NCBI GenBank assembly: GCA_023431205.1
Contig: JAEYXQ010000053.1
Location: 1 to 44,491, forward strand
DNA: 44,491 nucleotides
Source: Pseudomonadota bacterium
GTDB lineage: Bacteria; Pseudomonadota; Alphaproteobacteria; Rhizobiales; Devosiaceae
Direction: 5' to 3'
The stretch's first letter is position 1, and each line of letters opens with the position of its first letter. The notes under the pieces were generated by a model. That model did not search any database. It was not told the DNA's origin and saw only the letters and a list, made by a program, of their open reading frames with translations. This document shows, piece after piece, positions 7,958-14,774 of this stretch. The position numbers and the translations under genes are program-made.

Positions 7958-8188
7958 CTACCGCTTCCAGCGGCCCGCGAAGATGATCTCGCCTTCGTGG
8001 ACCGTGAGCCCCTTGATGGTCGCGCGGTACTTGCCCGGCTGGTCGTCGGCCAGCACAACCCAACCCTTCTTCAGCATGCCGGCAAACACCTTGTCGCCGA
8101 CGTCCTTGAAGTCATCGGGGCCAAGCACATTGTCCTCTCCCAGGAGGGAGAGGACCTTGAGTTCTCGGTTGGACGGCCGCTGTGGCAT
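7958..8188 (-). CDS. Small winged-helix-like protein coupled to thrS
   Basis: A 76-residue protein of unknown function. The pattern looks like a compact winged helix: a first helix (SNRELKVLSLL, 6-16), a second around GPDDFKDVG (23-31), a third around DKVFAGMLKKGWV (32-44), then two strands around ADDQPGKYRATIKGLTV (47-62) forming a wing, as in MarR-like folds. This is by eye only. The frame can be extended upstream, but that part is a shadow of thrS. The ATG at 8188 overlaps the thrS stop in the sequence TGATG, a stop-start arrangement that supports both this start and translational coupling. arfB follows after 12 bases. Confidence 0.7.
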   Translation of the reverse strand: MPQRPSNRELKVLSLLGEDNVLGPDDFKDVGDKVFAGMLKKGWVVLADDQPGKYRATIKGLTVHEGEIIFAGRWKR

Positions 8189-10170
8189 CAGGCAGCCGCC
8201 TGTTCCTTGAGGTCGGGCGGGGTGGCTTCGGCGACGAGGGAGACCAGGGCGTCCATGAAGGGCTGCACGCGCTGGCCTTCGGCGCCGAGGCGGCGGACGG
8301 AGACGGTGCCTTCCTCGGCCTCGCGCTTGCCGACGACGAACATCAGCGGCACCTTGCCGACGGAGTGCTCGCGCACCTTGTAGTTGATCTTCTCGTTGCG
8401 GGTGTCGAGCTCGGCCCGCAGCCCGGCCGCACGCAGCTGGCGGACCAGCTTGTCGGCGTAGTCGTCCGCTTCCGAGACGATGGTTGCGACCACGACCTGG
8501 GTCGGGGCGAGCCACATCGGCATCTTGCCGGCGTAGTTCTCGATCATCATGCCGATGAAGCGCTCGAGCGAGCCGAGGATCGCGCGGTGCAGCATCACGG
8601 CGTATTTGCGCGAGCCGTCCTCGGCCACATAGGTCGCACCGAGGCGCTCGGGCAGCACATAGTCGAGCTGCAGGGTGCCAACCTGCCAGGACCGGCCAAT
8701 GGCGTCCTTGAGGTGGAACTCGAGCTTGGGCGCGTAGAACGCGCCCTCGCCCTCGGCAATCTCGAAATCGTAGCCGGTGGCGCGCAGGGCGTCGCCCAGC
8801 GCCTTCTCGGCCGCGTCCCAGCGCTCGATGGTGCCGCCGAATTTTTCTGGGCGGGTCGCCAATTTGATGACTACGTTGTCGAAGCCCATGTGGGCATAGA
8901 CCGAATAGAGCAGGTGGACGAAATGCTCCGTCTCGCTCTGGATCTGGTCCTCGCGGCAGAAGATGTGCGCGTCGTCCTGGGTCATCTGGCGGACGCGCAT
9001 CAGGCCGTGGAGCGCGCCATGGGCCTCGTTGCGATGGCAGCAGCCGAACTCGGCCATGCGCAGCGGCAGGTCGCGATAGGACTTGATGCCCTGGTTGAAG
9101 ATCTGGACGTGCGCCGGGCAGTTCATCGGCTTGAGCGCCATGAGCTCGCCTTCGCCGGAGAGCACCGGACCCTCTTCCTCGGTGTTGGGTACCTCATCGG
9201 GCACCACGAACATGTTCTCGCGGTACTTGCCCCAGTGGCCCGACATCTCCCAGAACTTGGAGCTCATCAGTTGCGGGGTCTTCACCTCGACATAGCCGGA
9301 GGCGTTGAGGCGCCGCCGGATATAGGTCTCCATCTGGTTGTAGAGCACGTAGCCGCGCGGGTGCCAGAACACCGAGCCCTGCGCCTCGGGCTGGAAATGG
9401 TAAAGGTCCATCTCCTGGCCGATCTTGCGGTGGTCGCGCTTTTCGGCCTCCTCCATCATGTGGAGGTACTCGTCGAGTTCCTTCTGCGAGGCGAAGGCCG
9501 TGCCGTAGATGCGGCTCAGCACCGGATTGTTGCTGTCACCACGCCAATAGGCGCCGGCCACCTTGGTCAGCTTGAAGGCGGTGCCGACATCCCTGGTGGA
9601 GCGCATGTGCGGACCGCGGCAGAGGTCGAACCACTGGCCCTGCTTGTAGATCTTGATAGACTGGTCCGCCGGGATCGCATCGACGAGCTCGACCTTGAAG
9701 TCCTCGCCCTTCGACTTGAACACCTGCCTGGCCTGGTCGCGCGTCCAGACCTCCTTGGTGAAGGCGGCGCCGCGCTCGATGATCTCGGCCATCTTCTTCT
9801 CGATGGCGGGGAAATCCTCTTCCGAGAACGGCGTGTCGCGCTTGAAGTCGTAGTAGAAGCCGTTCTCGATCACCGGGCCGATGGTGACCTGCGTAGCGGG
9901 CCAGAGCTCCTGCACCGCCTCGGCGAGAACGTGCGCGGCGTCGTGCCGGATGAGTTCCAGCACGTCCCTGGAGCCGCTGTCGCGCGTCACGAACTCAATG
10001 GTGCCATCGCTCTCGAGTTTGTCGGACAGGTCGCTGAGTGCGCCGTTCCAGCGCATGGCCACGGTTTTCTTGGCGAGGCTCTTGCTGATCCCCTCAACGA
10101 TCTCGGTGCCGGTAGTGCCGACCGCGAATTCGCGAGCAGCACCATCGGGGAACGTCACCTTGATCGACAT
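8188..10170 (-). CDS. thrS: Threonyl-tRNA synthetase
   Basis: Charges tRNA-Thr. It has 660 residues with the full bacterial domain order: N-terminal TGS domain (MSIKVTFPDGAAREF...), the editing domain with HDAAHVLAEAV near residue 80, the class II catalytic core with NCPAHVQIF and MRMAEFG-type segments, and the C-terminal anticodon-binding domain. The ATG at 10170 is chosen over a longer frame because it gives the standard MSIKVTFPDG start and has GGAG 8 bases upstream. The stop overlaps the ATG of the next gene by one base. No T-box or other leader structure was evident upstream. Confidence 0.96.
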   Translation of the reverse strand: MSIKVTFPDGAAREFAVGTTGTEIVEGISKSLAKKTVAMRWNGALSDLSDKLESDGTIEFVTRDSGSRDVLELIRHDAAHVLAEAVQELWPATQVTIGPVIENGFYYDFKRDTPFSEEDFPAIEKKMAEIIERGAAFTKEVWTRDQARQVFKSKGEDFKVELVDAIPADQSIKIYKQGQWFDLCRGPHMRSTRDVGTAFKLTKVAGAYWRGDSNNPVLSRIYGTAFASQKELDEYLHMMEEAEKRDHRKIGQEMDLYHFQPEAQGSVFWHPRGYVLYNQMETYIRRRLNASGYVEVKTPQLMSSKFWEMSGHWGKYRENMFVVPDEVPNTEEEGPVLSGEGELMALKPMNCPAHVQIFNQGIKSYRDLPLRMAEFGCCHRNEAHGALHGLMRVRQMTQDDAHIFCREDQIQSETEHFVHLLYSVYAHMGFDNVVIKLATRPEKFGGTIERWDAAEKALGDALRATGYDFEIAEGEGAFYAPKLEFHLKDAIGRSWQVGTLQLDYVLPERLGATYVAEDGSRKYAVMLHRAILGSLERFIGMMIENYAGKMPMWLAPTQVVVATIVSEADDYADKLVRQLRAAGLRAELDTRNEKINYKVREHSVGKVPLMFVVGKREAEEGTVSVRRLGAEGQRVQPFMDALVSLVAEATPPDLKEQAAA

Positions 10171-10268
10171 CGGAGGTCTCCAGAAATCTTGTTGATGGGT
10201 CGCACGACTGTCGGGCGACAAGGGCGCCTGTCTAGCACGGTTTACGTGCTTTTCCAGTCCACACTGCC

Positions 10269-10360
10269 CTATAGACCTCATGGTGAGCTTGTCGAACCAC
10301 GAGGTCGATAGCACCGGGGCCGCGACCTCGTCCTTCGACAGGCTCAGGATGAGGTCTATG
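10269..10360. repeat. REP-like pair of inverted palindromic units
   Basis: Two units in opposite orientation, 10269-10311 and 10324-10359. Each is a hairpin: outer arms GACCTC/GAGGTC, one unpaired base, a 4-bp inner stem, and an 11-base loop (GAGCTTGTCGA or GAGCCTGTCGA in the same orientation). The inner stem is TGGT/ACCA in the first and TCCT/AGGA in the second, so the sequences differ but pairing is kept. The pair lies beyond the stop of yidD and upstream of thrS. Related repeats with a CTGTCGAA core are common in alphaproteobacterial genomes. It may also act as a terminator or mRNA stabiliser for yidD. Confidence 0.8.
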
Positions 10361-10383
10361 AGCAGACAGAGCGCGCCCCACGC

Positions 10384-10695
10384 CTACTTCCACCGCCCAT
10401 ATCGCCACGGGAGGTACCATCGGCCCTGCTCGGGCAGCACCTCCGGAACGGGGTCGTACCCGTGCGTTCCACCGGGGCGGCAACGGCTGATGCGGGCAAG
10501 GCCCATCCAGCCGCCGGGCCAAAAGCCGAAGCGCCAGATTGCCTCGCCGGTAAATTCCGAGCAGGTCGGCGCATGCCGGCAGGTGCGGCCGACAAAGGCC
10601 GAAAGGGTGTAGCGGTAGAGGGTGATCAGCGCGATGGCGGCGAACTTGAACGGCAGGTCGACCCACTGCCAAATCGTGTCGATGAGGTTACGCAT
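10384..10695 (-). CDS. yidD: Membrane protein insertion efficiency factor YidD
   Basis: A 103-residue YidD (haemolytic domain, DUF37) protein that associates with the inner membrane and helps YidC-dependent membrane protein insertion. Characteristic are the N-terminal hydrophobic/amphipathic stretch (PFKFAAIALITLYRYTLS), then the conserved cysteine/proline block CRHAPTCSEF, EAIWRFGFWPGGWMGLARISRC and the GGTHGYDPVP ending. The ATG at 10695 overlaps the stop of the upstream scaffold gene by one base (TGATG), so the two are translationally coupled. That linkage to an Fe-S scaffold-like gene is recurrent in alphaproteobacteria as I recall. Confidence 0.93.
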   Translation of the reverse strand: MRNLIDTIWQWVDLPFKFAAIALITLYRYTLSAFVGRTCRHAPTCSEFTGEAIWRFGFWPGGWMGLARISRCRPGGTHGYDPVPEVLPEQGRWYLPWRYGRWK

Positions 10696-11147
10696 CAAGT
10701 CCCGGCCGGCATGTTCTGGCGCGACTCGAGCTTGTCCAGCGCCTCGACCACTGCGTCGAACACCAGCAGCGCCGATGGCTGACGGGCCGGATAATCCCGC
10801 ACCGGCTCGAGCCAGCCGAGGTCGGCCCAGCGCCCCTCCGGCGCCGGTCCGCCACCGTTGAGCATGGCGATCATCTGCGCCCGCAGCTGCCGCAGGTCGG
10901 CGACGCCAGTGCCAACGATGTTGCTTGCAACCACCGAGGCACTCGCCTGCCCGATGGCGCAGGCCGAGACCGACTGCCCATAGGCGGTCACCACCCCCTG
11001 CTCCACCACAAGATCCACCTCGACAACCGAGCCGCAGATGCGGCTGACCTTGCGCGCCGAACTATCGGGGGCAGCAAGGCGACCCGGCTGCGGCGCGTTC
11101 GCAGCAAGCTCGAGAAGCCGATCGGAGTACAGGTTGCTCAATTCCAC
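10695..11147 (-). CDS. IscU/NifU N-terminal-like iron-sulfur scaffold family protein
   Basis: About 150 residues resembling the IscU/NifU N-terminal domain that holds nascent Fe-S clusters. The typical order is present: LYSDRLLELAANAPQPGRL, then ARKVSRICGSVVEVDL (first Cys), then VSACAIGQASASVVASNI (second Cys). The third ligand Cys of IscU is not seen near the C-terminus, where the segment reads ARQPSALLVFDAVVEAL, so it may not be a full scaffold. There is no ATG in range; I take GTG at 11147, and TTG at 11141 is the alternative. It shares an overlapping promoter region with the divergent folE and is coupled to yidD. Confidence 0.8.
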   Translation of the reverse strand: MELSNLYSDRLLELAANAPQPGRLAAPDSSARKVSRICGSVVEVDLVVEQGVVTAYGQSVSACAIGQASASVVASNIVGTGVADLRQLRAQMIAMLNGGGPAPEGRWADLGWLEPVRDYPARQPSALLVFDAVVEALDKLESRQNMPAGT

Positions 11148-11168
11148 GAGCGCACGCGAAGGCCATTT

Positions 11169-11197
11169 CTTGTCGGTGGTTGTGTCGCCGACTATAT
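11169..11197 (+). promoter_or_regulatory. Promoter of folE
   Basis: CTTGTC, exactly 17 bases, then CTATAT: 5/6 and 6/6 matches to the rhizobial housekeeping consensus CTTGAC-N17-CTATAT. The transcript would start near 11204 and have a leader of about 88 bases before the folE ATG at 11292. Confidence 0.6.
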
Positions 11198-11222
11198 AGG
11201 GTGTGTCACGCCTGCTGTCAGT
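11194..11222 (-). promoter_or_regulatory. Overlapping divergent promoter for the scaffold-yidD unit
   Basis: On the minus strand ACTGAC, 17 bases, then CTATAT. The -10 is the other strand of the same near-palindromic CTATATAG used by the folE promoter. The predicted start is near 11187, about 40 bases before the GTG at 11147. Confidence 0.5.
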
Positions 11223-11291
11223 GTCAGACCCACTATAGTGTCCAGCAGTGCCCGCCGCACCGATGCGGCACCGTCGGCAAGGAGCCGATCC

Positions 11292-11915
11292 ATGGATGCC
11301 AAGATAACCCCGTTGGGCACTGCCAAGCTCGCGCCGGAGGCCTCGCCGCGGCCGACAAGCGAAGAAGCCGAAGCGGCCGTGCGCACCCTGATCGCCTGGG
11401 CCGGCGACGACCCGCTCCGCGAGGGCGTGCTGGAAACCCCCGCGCGCGTGACCAAGGCCTATGGGGAACTCTTCGCCGGCTATACGCAGGACCCCAGGGA
11501 AATCCTGTCCAAGACCTTCCGCGAGGTCGGCGGCTACGACGATATCGTGCTGGTGCGCGACATCCCGTTCTTTTCGCACTGCGAGCACCACATGGTGCCC
11601 TTCTTCGGCAAGGCGCACATCGCCTACCTGCCCCATGAAGGGGTGGTGGGCCTGTCCAAGCTCGCCCGGCTGGTGGAGGCCTTCGCCCGGCGCCTGCAGA
11701 CGCAGGAAACGCTGACGGCACAGATCATCGACGCGCTCAACGAAAACCTCGGCCCGCGCGGCGCTGCCGTGCTGCTCGAGGCCGAGCATATGTGCATGAC
11801 CATGCGCGGCGTCCGCGCCCACGGCGTCAAGACCGTGACCCACCGCTTCACCGGCGTGTTCGCCGAGGACCGGGTGGAGCAGGATCGCTTCTTCGCCATG
11901 GTCGGCCAGCGCTGA
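11292..11915 (+). CDS. folE: GTP cyclohydrolase I
   Basis: Converts GTP to 7,8-dihydroneopterin triphosphate, the first step of tetrahydrofolate synthesis. It has 207 residues. The zinc ligands are visible as Cys97 and His100 in FFSHCEHHMVPF and Cys168 in EAEHMCMTMRGV; the GVVGLSKLARLVEAFARRLQTQE substrate-binding block lies at 117-141 and the typical VKTVTHRFTG follows. The ATG at 11292 is chosen because AAGGAG stands 8 bases upstream; a longer frame starting at GTG 11238 has no such site. Its stop is 39 bases before hisI on the same strand. Confidence 0.96.
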   Translation: MDAKITPLGTAKLAPEASPRPTSEEAEAAVRTLIAWAGDDPLREGVLETPARVTKAYGELFAGYTQDPREILSKTFREVGGYDDIVLVRDIPFFSHCEHHMVPFFGKAHIAYLPHEGVVGLSKLARLVEAFARRLQTQETLTAQIIDALNENLGPRGAAVLLEAEHMCMTMRGVRAHGVKTVTHRFTGVFAEDRVEQDRFFAMVGQR

Positions 11916-11954
11916 CCTCTGGCGGCGGACGGAAGGCAAGGGTAGAACGCCGCC

Positions 11955-12401
11955 ATGACCCTGACCTTCACCGCACCCGAAACCCTCGACCATGCAGCGC
12001 TCGAAGAGGGCACCGCTTTCGCGCCGCGCTTCGACAGCGCCGGCTTGATCACCGTCGTCACTACCGAGGCCGGCAGCAATGCGGTGCTGATGGTAGCGCA
12101 CATGAACGCCGAGGCACTGTCGCTGACGCTCGAGACCGGAATCGCCCACTACTGGTCGCGCTCGCGCGGCAAGCTGTGGAAGAAGGGCGAGAGCTCGGGC
12201 GAGCTGCAGCGCGTCGTCGAGCTTCGCACCGACTGCGACCAGGACGTGCTGCTGCTCGCGGTCGAGCAGACCGGCCGGGGCGCCGCCTGCCACACCGGGC
12301 GCAAGACCTGCTTCTACCGCCGGACGGTGGTCGCCGATGGAATGGCGACGCTCGAGGACACCGGCCTGCCGCGCCTGTTCGATCCCGCCAGCGTCTACTG
12401 A
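11955..12401 (+). CDS. hisI: Phosphoribosyl-AMP cyclohydrolase
   Basis: Opens the purine ring of phosphoribosyl-AMP in histidine biosynthesis. It has 148 residues, the stand-alone HisI form without the HisE pyrophosphatase domain. The metal-binding signature is complete: DCDQD at 93-97, CHTGRKTCF with Cys112 and Cys119, and SRSRGKLWKKGESSG at 68-82. It follows folE in the same direction; the two share only chemistry (ring opening of purine nucleotides). Its last 7 bases overlap the end of the rhomboid gene on the other strand. Confidence 0.95.
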   Translation: MTLTFTAPETLDHAALEEGTAFAPRFDSAGLITVVTTEAGSNAVLMVAHMNAEALSLTLETGIAHYWSRSRGKLWKKGESSGELQRVVELRTDCDQDVLLLAVEQTGRGAACHTGRKTCFYRRTVVADGMATLEDTGLPRLFDPASVY

Positions 12402-13135
12402 CGCTTCGGCCGCTCGAACAATCCGACCATCAGCAACCCGGCAAGGAAGCCGCCCAGATGCGCCTGCCAGGCGACGCTGAGCATGGCGCCGGTCAGCAGC
12501 GGCAACAGCGGCACCGCCGCGTTGAGCAGCACCCAGACCAGGATGAAGAAGCGCGGCCGCGGGTCGCGCCAGAGGTCGATCGGCCGGGCCAGGTGCCGGC
12601 CGAGGACGATTCGCTCGCCGGTTTCGGGGTGGTTGGCGACCACCACCGGCTGGAAGATGAAGCGCACCGCCGCCCCGGTGAGCCCTGCCACCCCGCCGGA
12701 GGCCCCGATGAGGTAGGCGCCCGACAACAGCGTCGTGGCGGCAAACAGCGCCGCGCCTGCGGCGGCCGAAACCAGGAAGATCGCCAGCATCGGTCCGGTA
12801 CCGTAGCGCCGGGCAATCGGCGTTGCGAAAATCGCGAACCAGGCGCTGTTGACCAGCAGATGCTCCCACCCGCCATGCAGGAAGGCGTGGGTGAAAGGCG
12901 TCCAGATCAGGGGAATGGCAAGGCTCGGATCCTGGGGCGCGGCGACGATGCGCAGCGGCTGGAACGCGAACCAGAACAGGAATTCCACCTGCCCCTCAGG
13001 GTTAAGCACCAGAGTTGACGCCAGGTGAATGACGACGAACAGCGCCAGGACGGCGGTCACCGCGCCGGGCAACAGAAACACCGGCTCACGCGGGGAAACC
13101 GGCTGCTGCTGGGGACCTTGCCCGTTGTCGACCAT
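12395..13135 (-). CDS. Rhomboid-family intramembrane serine protease
   Basis: An inner-membrane protease with about six hydrophobic segments, 246 residues from the chosen start. The catalytic dyad is present: Ser147 in IGASGGVAG (GxSG) and His226 in AWQAHLGGF. The HGGWEHLLVNSAW segment at 87-99 carries the conserved His/Asn of the rhomboid core. A loop of about 35 residues between helices (165-195) is cytoplasmic and charged. Three ATG codons stand in a row at 13135-13143; the last is taken because GGAG lies 6 bases before it. An in-frame ATG at 13168 would add 11 residues but lacks a ribosome binding site. A perfect CtrA-type box stands 72 bases upstream. Confidence 0.9.
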   Translation of the reverse strand: MVDNGQGPQQQPVSPREPVFLLPGAVTAVLALFVVIHLASTLVLNPEGQVEFLFWFAFQPLRIVAAPQDPSLAIPLIWTPFTHAFLHGGWEHLLVNSAWFAIFATPIARRYGTGPMLAIFLVSAAAGAALFAATTLLSGAYLIGASGGVAGLTGAAVRFIFQPVVVANHPETGERIVLGRHLARPIDLWRDPRPRFFILVWVLLNAAVPLLPLLTGAMLSVAWQAHLGGFLAGLLMVGLFERPKRQ

Positions 13136-13206
13136 CATCATCTCCGATTCGGCATGGCTGCCCGGCACTTGCGCTTCTTTTCCACATCAGGGCCGCCGCG
13201 TTAACC

Positions 13207-13221
13207 TTAACTCTTCTTTAA
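13207..13221. promoter_or_regulatory. CtrA-type box TTAA-N7-TTAA between rhomboid and PAS_5 genes
   Basis: Perfect match to the CtrA consensus, TTAA at 13207-13210 and 13218-13221 with 7 bases between. An additional TTAACC half-site begins at 13201. It is in a divergent intergenic region, 72 bases from the rhomboid start and 97 bases from the PAS_5 start, so either or both genes may be controlled. Binding is inferred from consensus. Confidence 0.6.
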
Positions 13222-13317
13222 GAGCGATTTTGCCGCGCCCATTTGCGAGAGTTCAGCCGCGGTGGACGCGCCCTCGGGGAGAGAGCGCCGCCCTTCTTTG
13301 GCGGGTCGAGTAAAAAG

Positions 13318-13974
13318 ATGCAAAAGCACAGCACCAGGACGCTCTACAACTACTGGAACAGCCTTCGCGGTTCCCGCAGCGCTCCGGACCGCAAGGATAT
13401 CGACCCGACTCGCATCCGCGACGCGCTGGCCAATACCTTCATTCTCGAGCTCGGGGAGGATGACCGTTTCTCCTTCCGTCTCGCCGGTTCCCACCTCTGC
13501 ACCAGCTATTGCCGCGAGCTGAAGGGCCGATCCTTCTCCGCCCTCTGGCACGAGCGCGACACCGACGCGATGGATACGCTGGTCCGCGCGGTAACCGAAG
13601 ATCACGCCGTTGCGCTGGTGACGTTCCAGGCTACCACCGCGGTGCAGACCAAGGTCAACTTCGAGTGCATCCTGCTGCCGCTTCGCCATAACGGCACCAC
13701 GCACACCCGCATCCTCGGGGCAATGACTGCCGTGGACGAGCCCTACTGGCTCGGCGTGCAGCCGATCACCGAGCAGCGCATCACCGGCCTGCGGCTGATC
13801 TGGCCGGACGACCAGCTGCCCTCGGACGCGCCGCAGGAAGTCGCCTCGCAGGTGGTCAACGACGTCGCCTTCGCCCACGCCGCCCCTGCCCCGTCGGGCA
13901 TTCCGGCAGTGGTTTTCGGCCGCACTGCGCGCCGCTACGCGCATCTGGCGGTCATCGACGGCGGCCGCCGCTAA
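13318..13974 (+). CDS. PAS_5 domain sensory protein
   Basis: A 218-residue cytoplasmic protein with a single alphaproteobacterial PAS_5-type domain over about residues 1-160. The signature is visible: TLYNYWNSLRGSRSAPDRKDIDPTRI near the start, FILELGEDDRFSFRLAGSHLC, then CRELKGRSFSALWHERD and an ILLPLRHNG strand. No output domain is attached, and the C-terminal 55 residues are proline/alanine-rich. Such proteins are often encoded next to PilZ proteins, as here with the gene at 14086, so a signalling partnership is plausible. The ligand is unknown. The ATG at 13318 follows a weak GTCGAG ribosome site; the upstream frame extension has no family similarity. A CtrA-type box lies 97 bases upstream. 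Confidence 0.82.
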   Translation: MQKHSTRTLYNYWNSLRGSRSAPDRKDIDPTRIRDALANTFILELGEDDRFSFRLAGSHLCTSYCRELKGRSFSALWHERDTDAMDTLVRAVTEDHAVALVTFQATTAVQTKVNFECILLPLRHNGTTHTRILGAMTAVDEPYWLGVQPITEQRITGLRLIWPDDQLPSDAPQEVASQVVNDVAFAHAAPAPSGIPAVVFGRTARRYAHLAVIDGGRR

Positions 13975-14031
13975 ACCGCTGCAGTTTTACGGGTTTGTGG
14001 CGGCGGAGCGTTGCTCCGGTTCCACCAAGCG

Positions 14032-14064
14032 TTAACCAACAGCCACTAGTCTGGTGGGGATAAT
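14032..14064 (+). promoter_or_regulatory. CtrA half-site and possible -10 before the PilZ gene
   Basis: GTTAACCA (TTAA at 14032-14035) matches the CtrA half-site TTAACCAT in all but the last base. GATAAT follows at 14059-14064, placing the half-site about where a -35 element would be, as in CtrA-activated promoters. The transcript would start near 14071, 15 bases before the PilZ ATG. Confidence 0.4.
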
Positions 14065-14085
14065 CCTCACCAAACGGTCCGGCGA

Positions 14086-14715
14086 ATGCTCAGCGACGAC
14101 CTGCCTTCCCAGCCTCTAGCACCGCCGGCGCTAAGCTTCGACGCCGATCGCTTCCAGCGGGTGAAGGTGTCGCTGCTCGGTCGCTACATGCTGTCCGATC
14201 GCCGCGAATTCCCCTGCCAGGTGCTGGAGATGTCTCCGGGCGATGCCATGGTCATCGCACCGGTACCCGGCGTCGTCGGCGAACGGGTCATCGGCTACAT
14301 CGATCATCTCGGCCGCATCGAGGGACACGTGCATTCCCAGATGGAGGGCGGCTTCTCGATGAGCATCGACGCCAGCCTGCGCAAGCGCGACAAGATGGCG
14401 GCGCAGCTCACCTGGCTCGCCAACAAGGATCTGCTGAACCTGCCCGAGGACCGCCGCCACGAGCGCGTGGTCCCCGACATCCGGCACTCCTACGTGGTCC
14501 TCGACGACGGCCGCCGCTATAACTGCAAGATCATCGACATCTCGCTGTCGGGTGCGGCCATCGAGCTCGACGTCCGCCCGGCAATGGGCACGCCAGTTAC
14601 GCTCGGCCGCATGCGGGCGCGTGTGGTGCGCCATTTCCAGAACGGGGTGGCGGTGGAGTTCGCCTCCTCCCAGGAGATGCTGACCGTGGTGCAGCAGAAC
14701 CTGCGGGTGAACTGA
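14086..14715 (+). CDS. Tandem PilZ-domain protein, probable c-di-GMP receptor
   Basis: A 209-residue protein with two PilZ-like domains. The C-terminal one (about 121-205) has the complete c-di-GMP signature: RRHER at 123-127 (RxxxR) and DISLSGAAIE at 151-160 (D/NxSxxG). The N-terminal one (about 21-110) is degenerate: RFQRV has the arginines three rather than four apart, and EMSPGDAMV replaces the second motif. This suggests one binding domain and one structural or dimerising one. It probably acts as a soluble effector of c-di-GMP. It directly follows the PAS_5 gene, with its own probable promoter and CtrA half-site. Confidence 0.87.
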   Translation: MLSDDLPSQPLAPPALSFDADRFQRVKVSLLGRYMLSDRREFPCQVLEMSPGDAMVIAPVPGVVGERVIGYIDHLGRIEGHVHSQMEGGFSMSIDASLRKRDKMAAQLTWLANKDLLNLPEDRRHERVVPDIRHSYVVLDDGRRYNCKIIDISLSGAAIELDVRPAMGTPVTLGRMRARVVRHFQNGVAVEFASSQEMLTVVQQNLRVN

Positions 14716-14774
14716 GCCTCAGCCATGCACGCGCGGGGCTAACTGCCTTTCGCCGGATCGCGTATGACACCGAC

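Noticed and set aside
8189..8515. Upstream extension of the 76-residue gene after thrS
   Set aside because: The extra residues are thrS in another frame; the TGATG overlap supports the start at 8188.
8182..10311. A 709-codon open frame on the plus strand opposite thrS
   Set aside because: It is the mirror of a highly conserved gene in GC-rich DNA; the translation is low-complexity and has no family motif.
10695..12869. A 724-codon minus-strand frame running through folE and hisI
   Set aside because: Only its last 150 codons (10695-11147) are a real gene; the rest is the shadow of folE and hisI.
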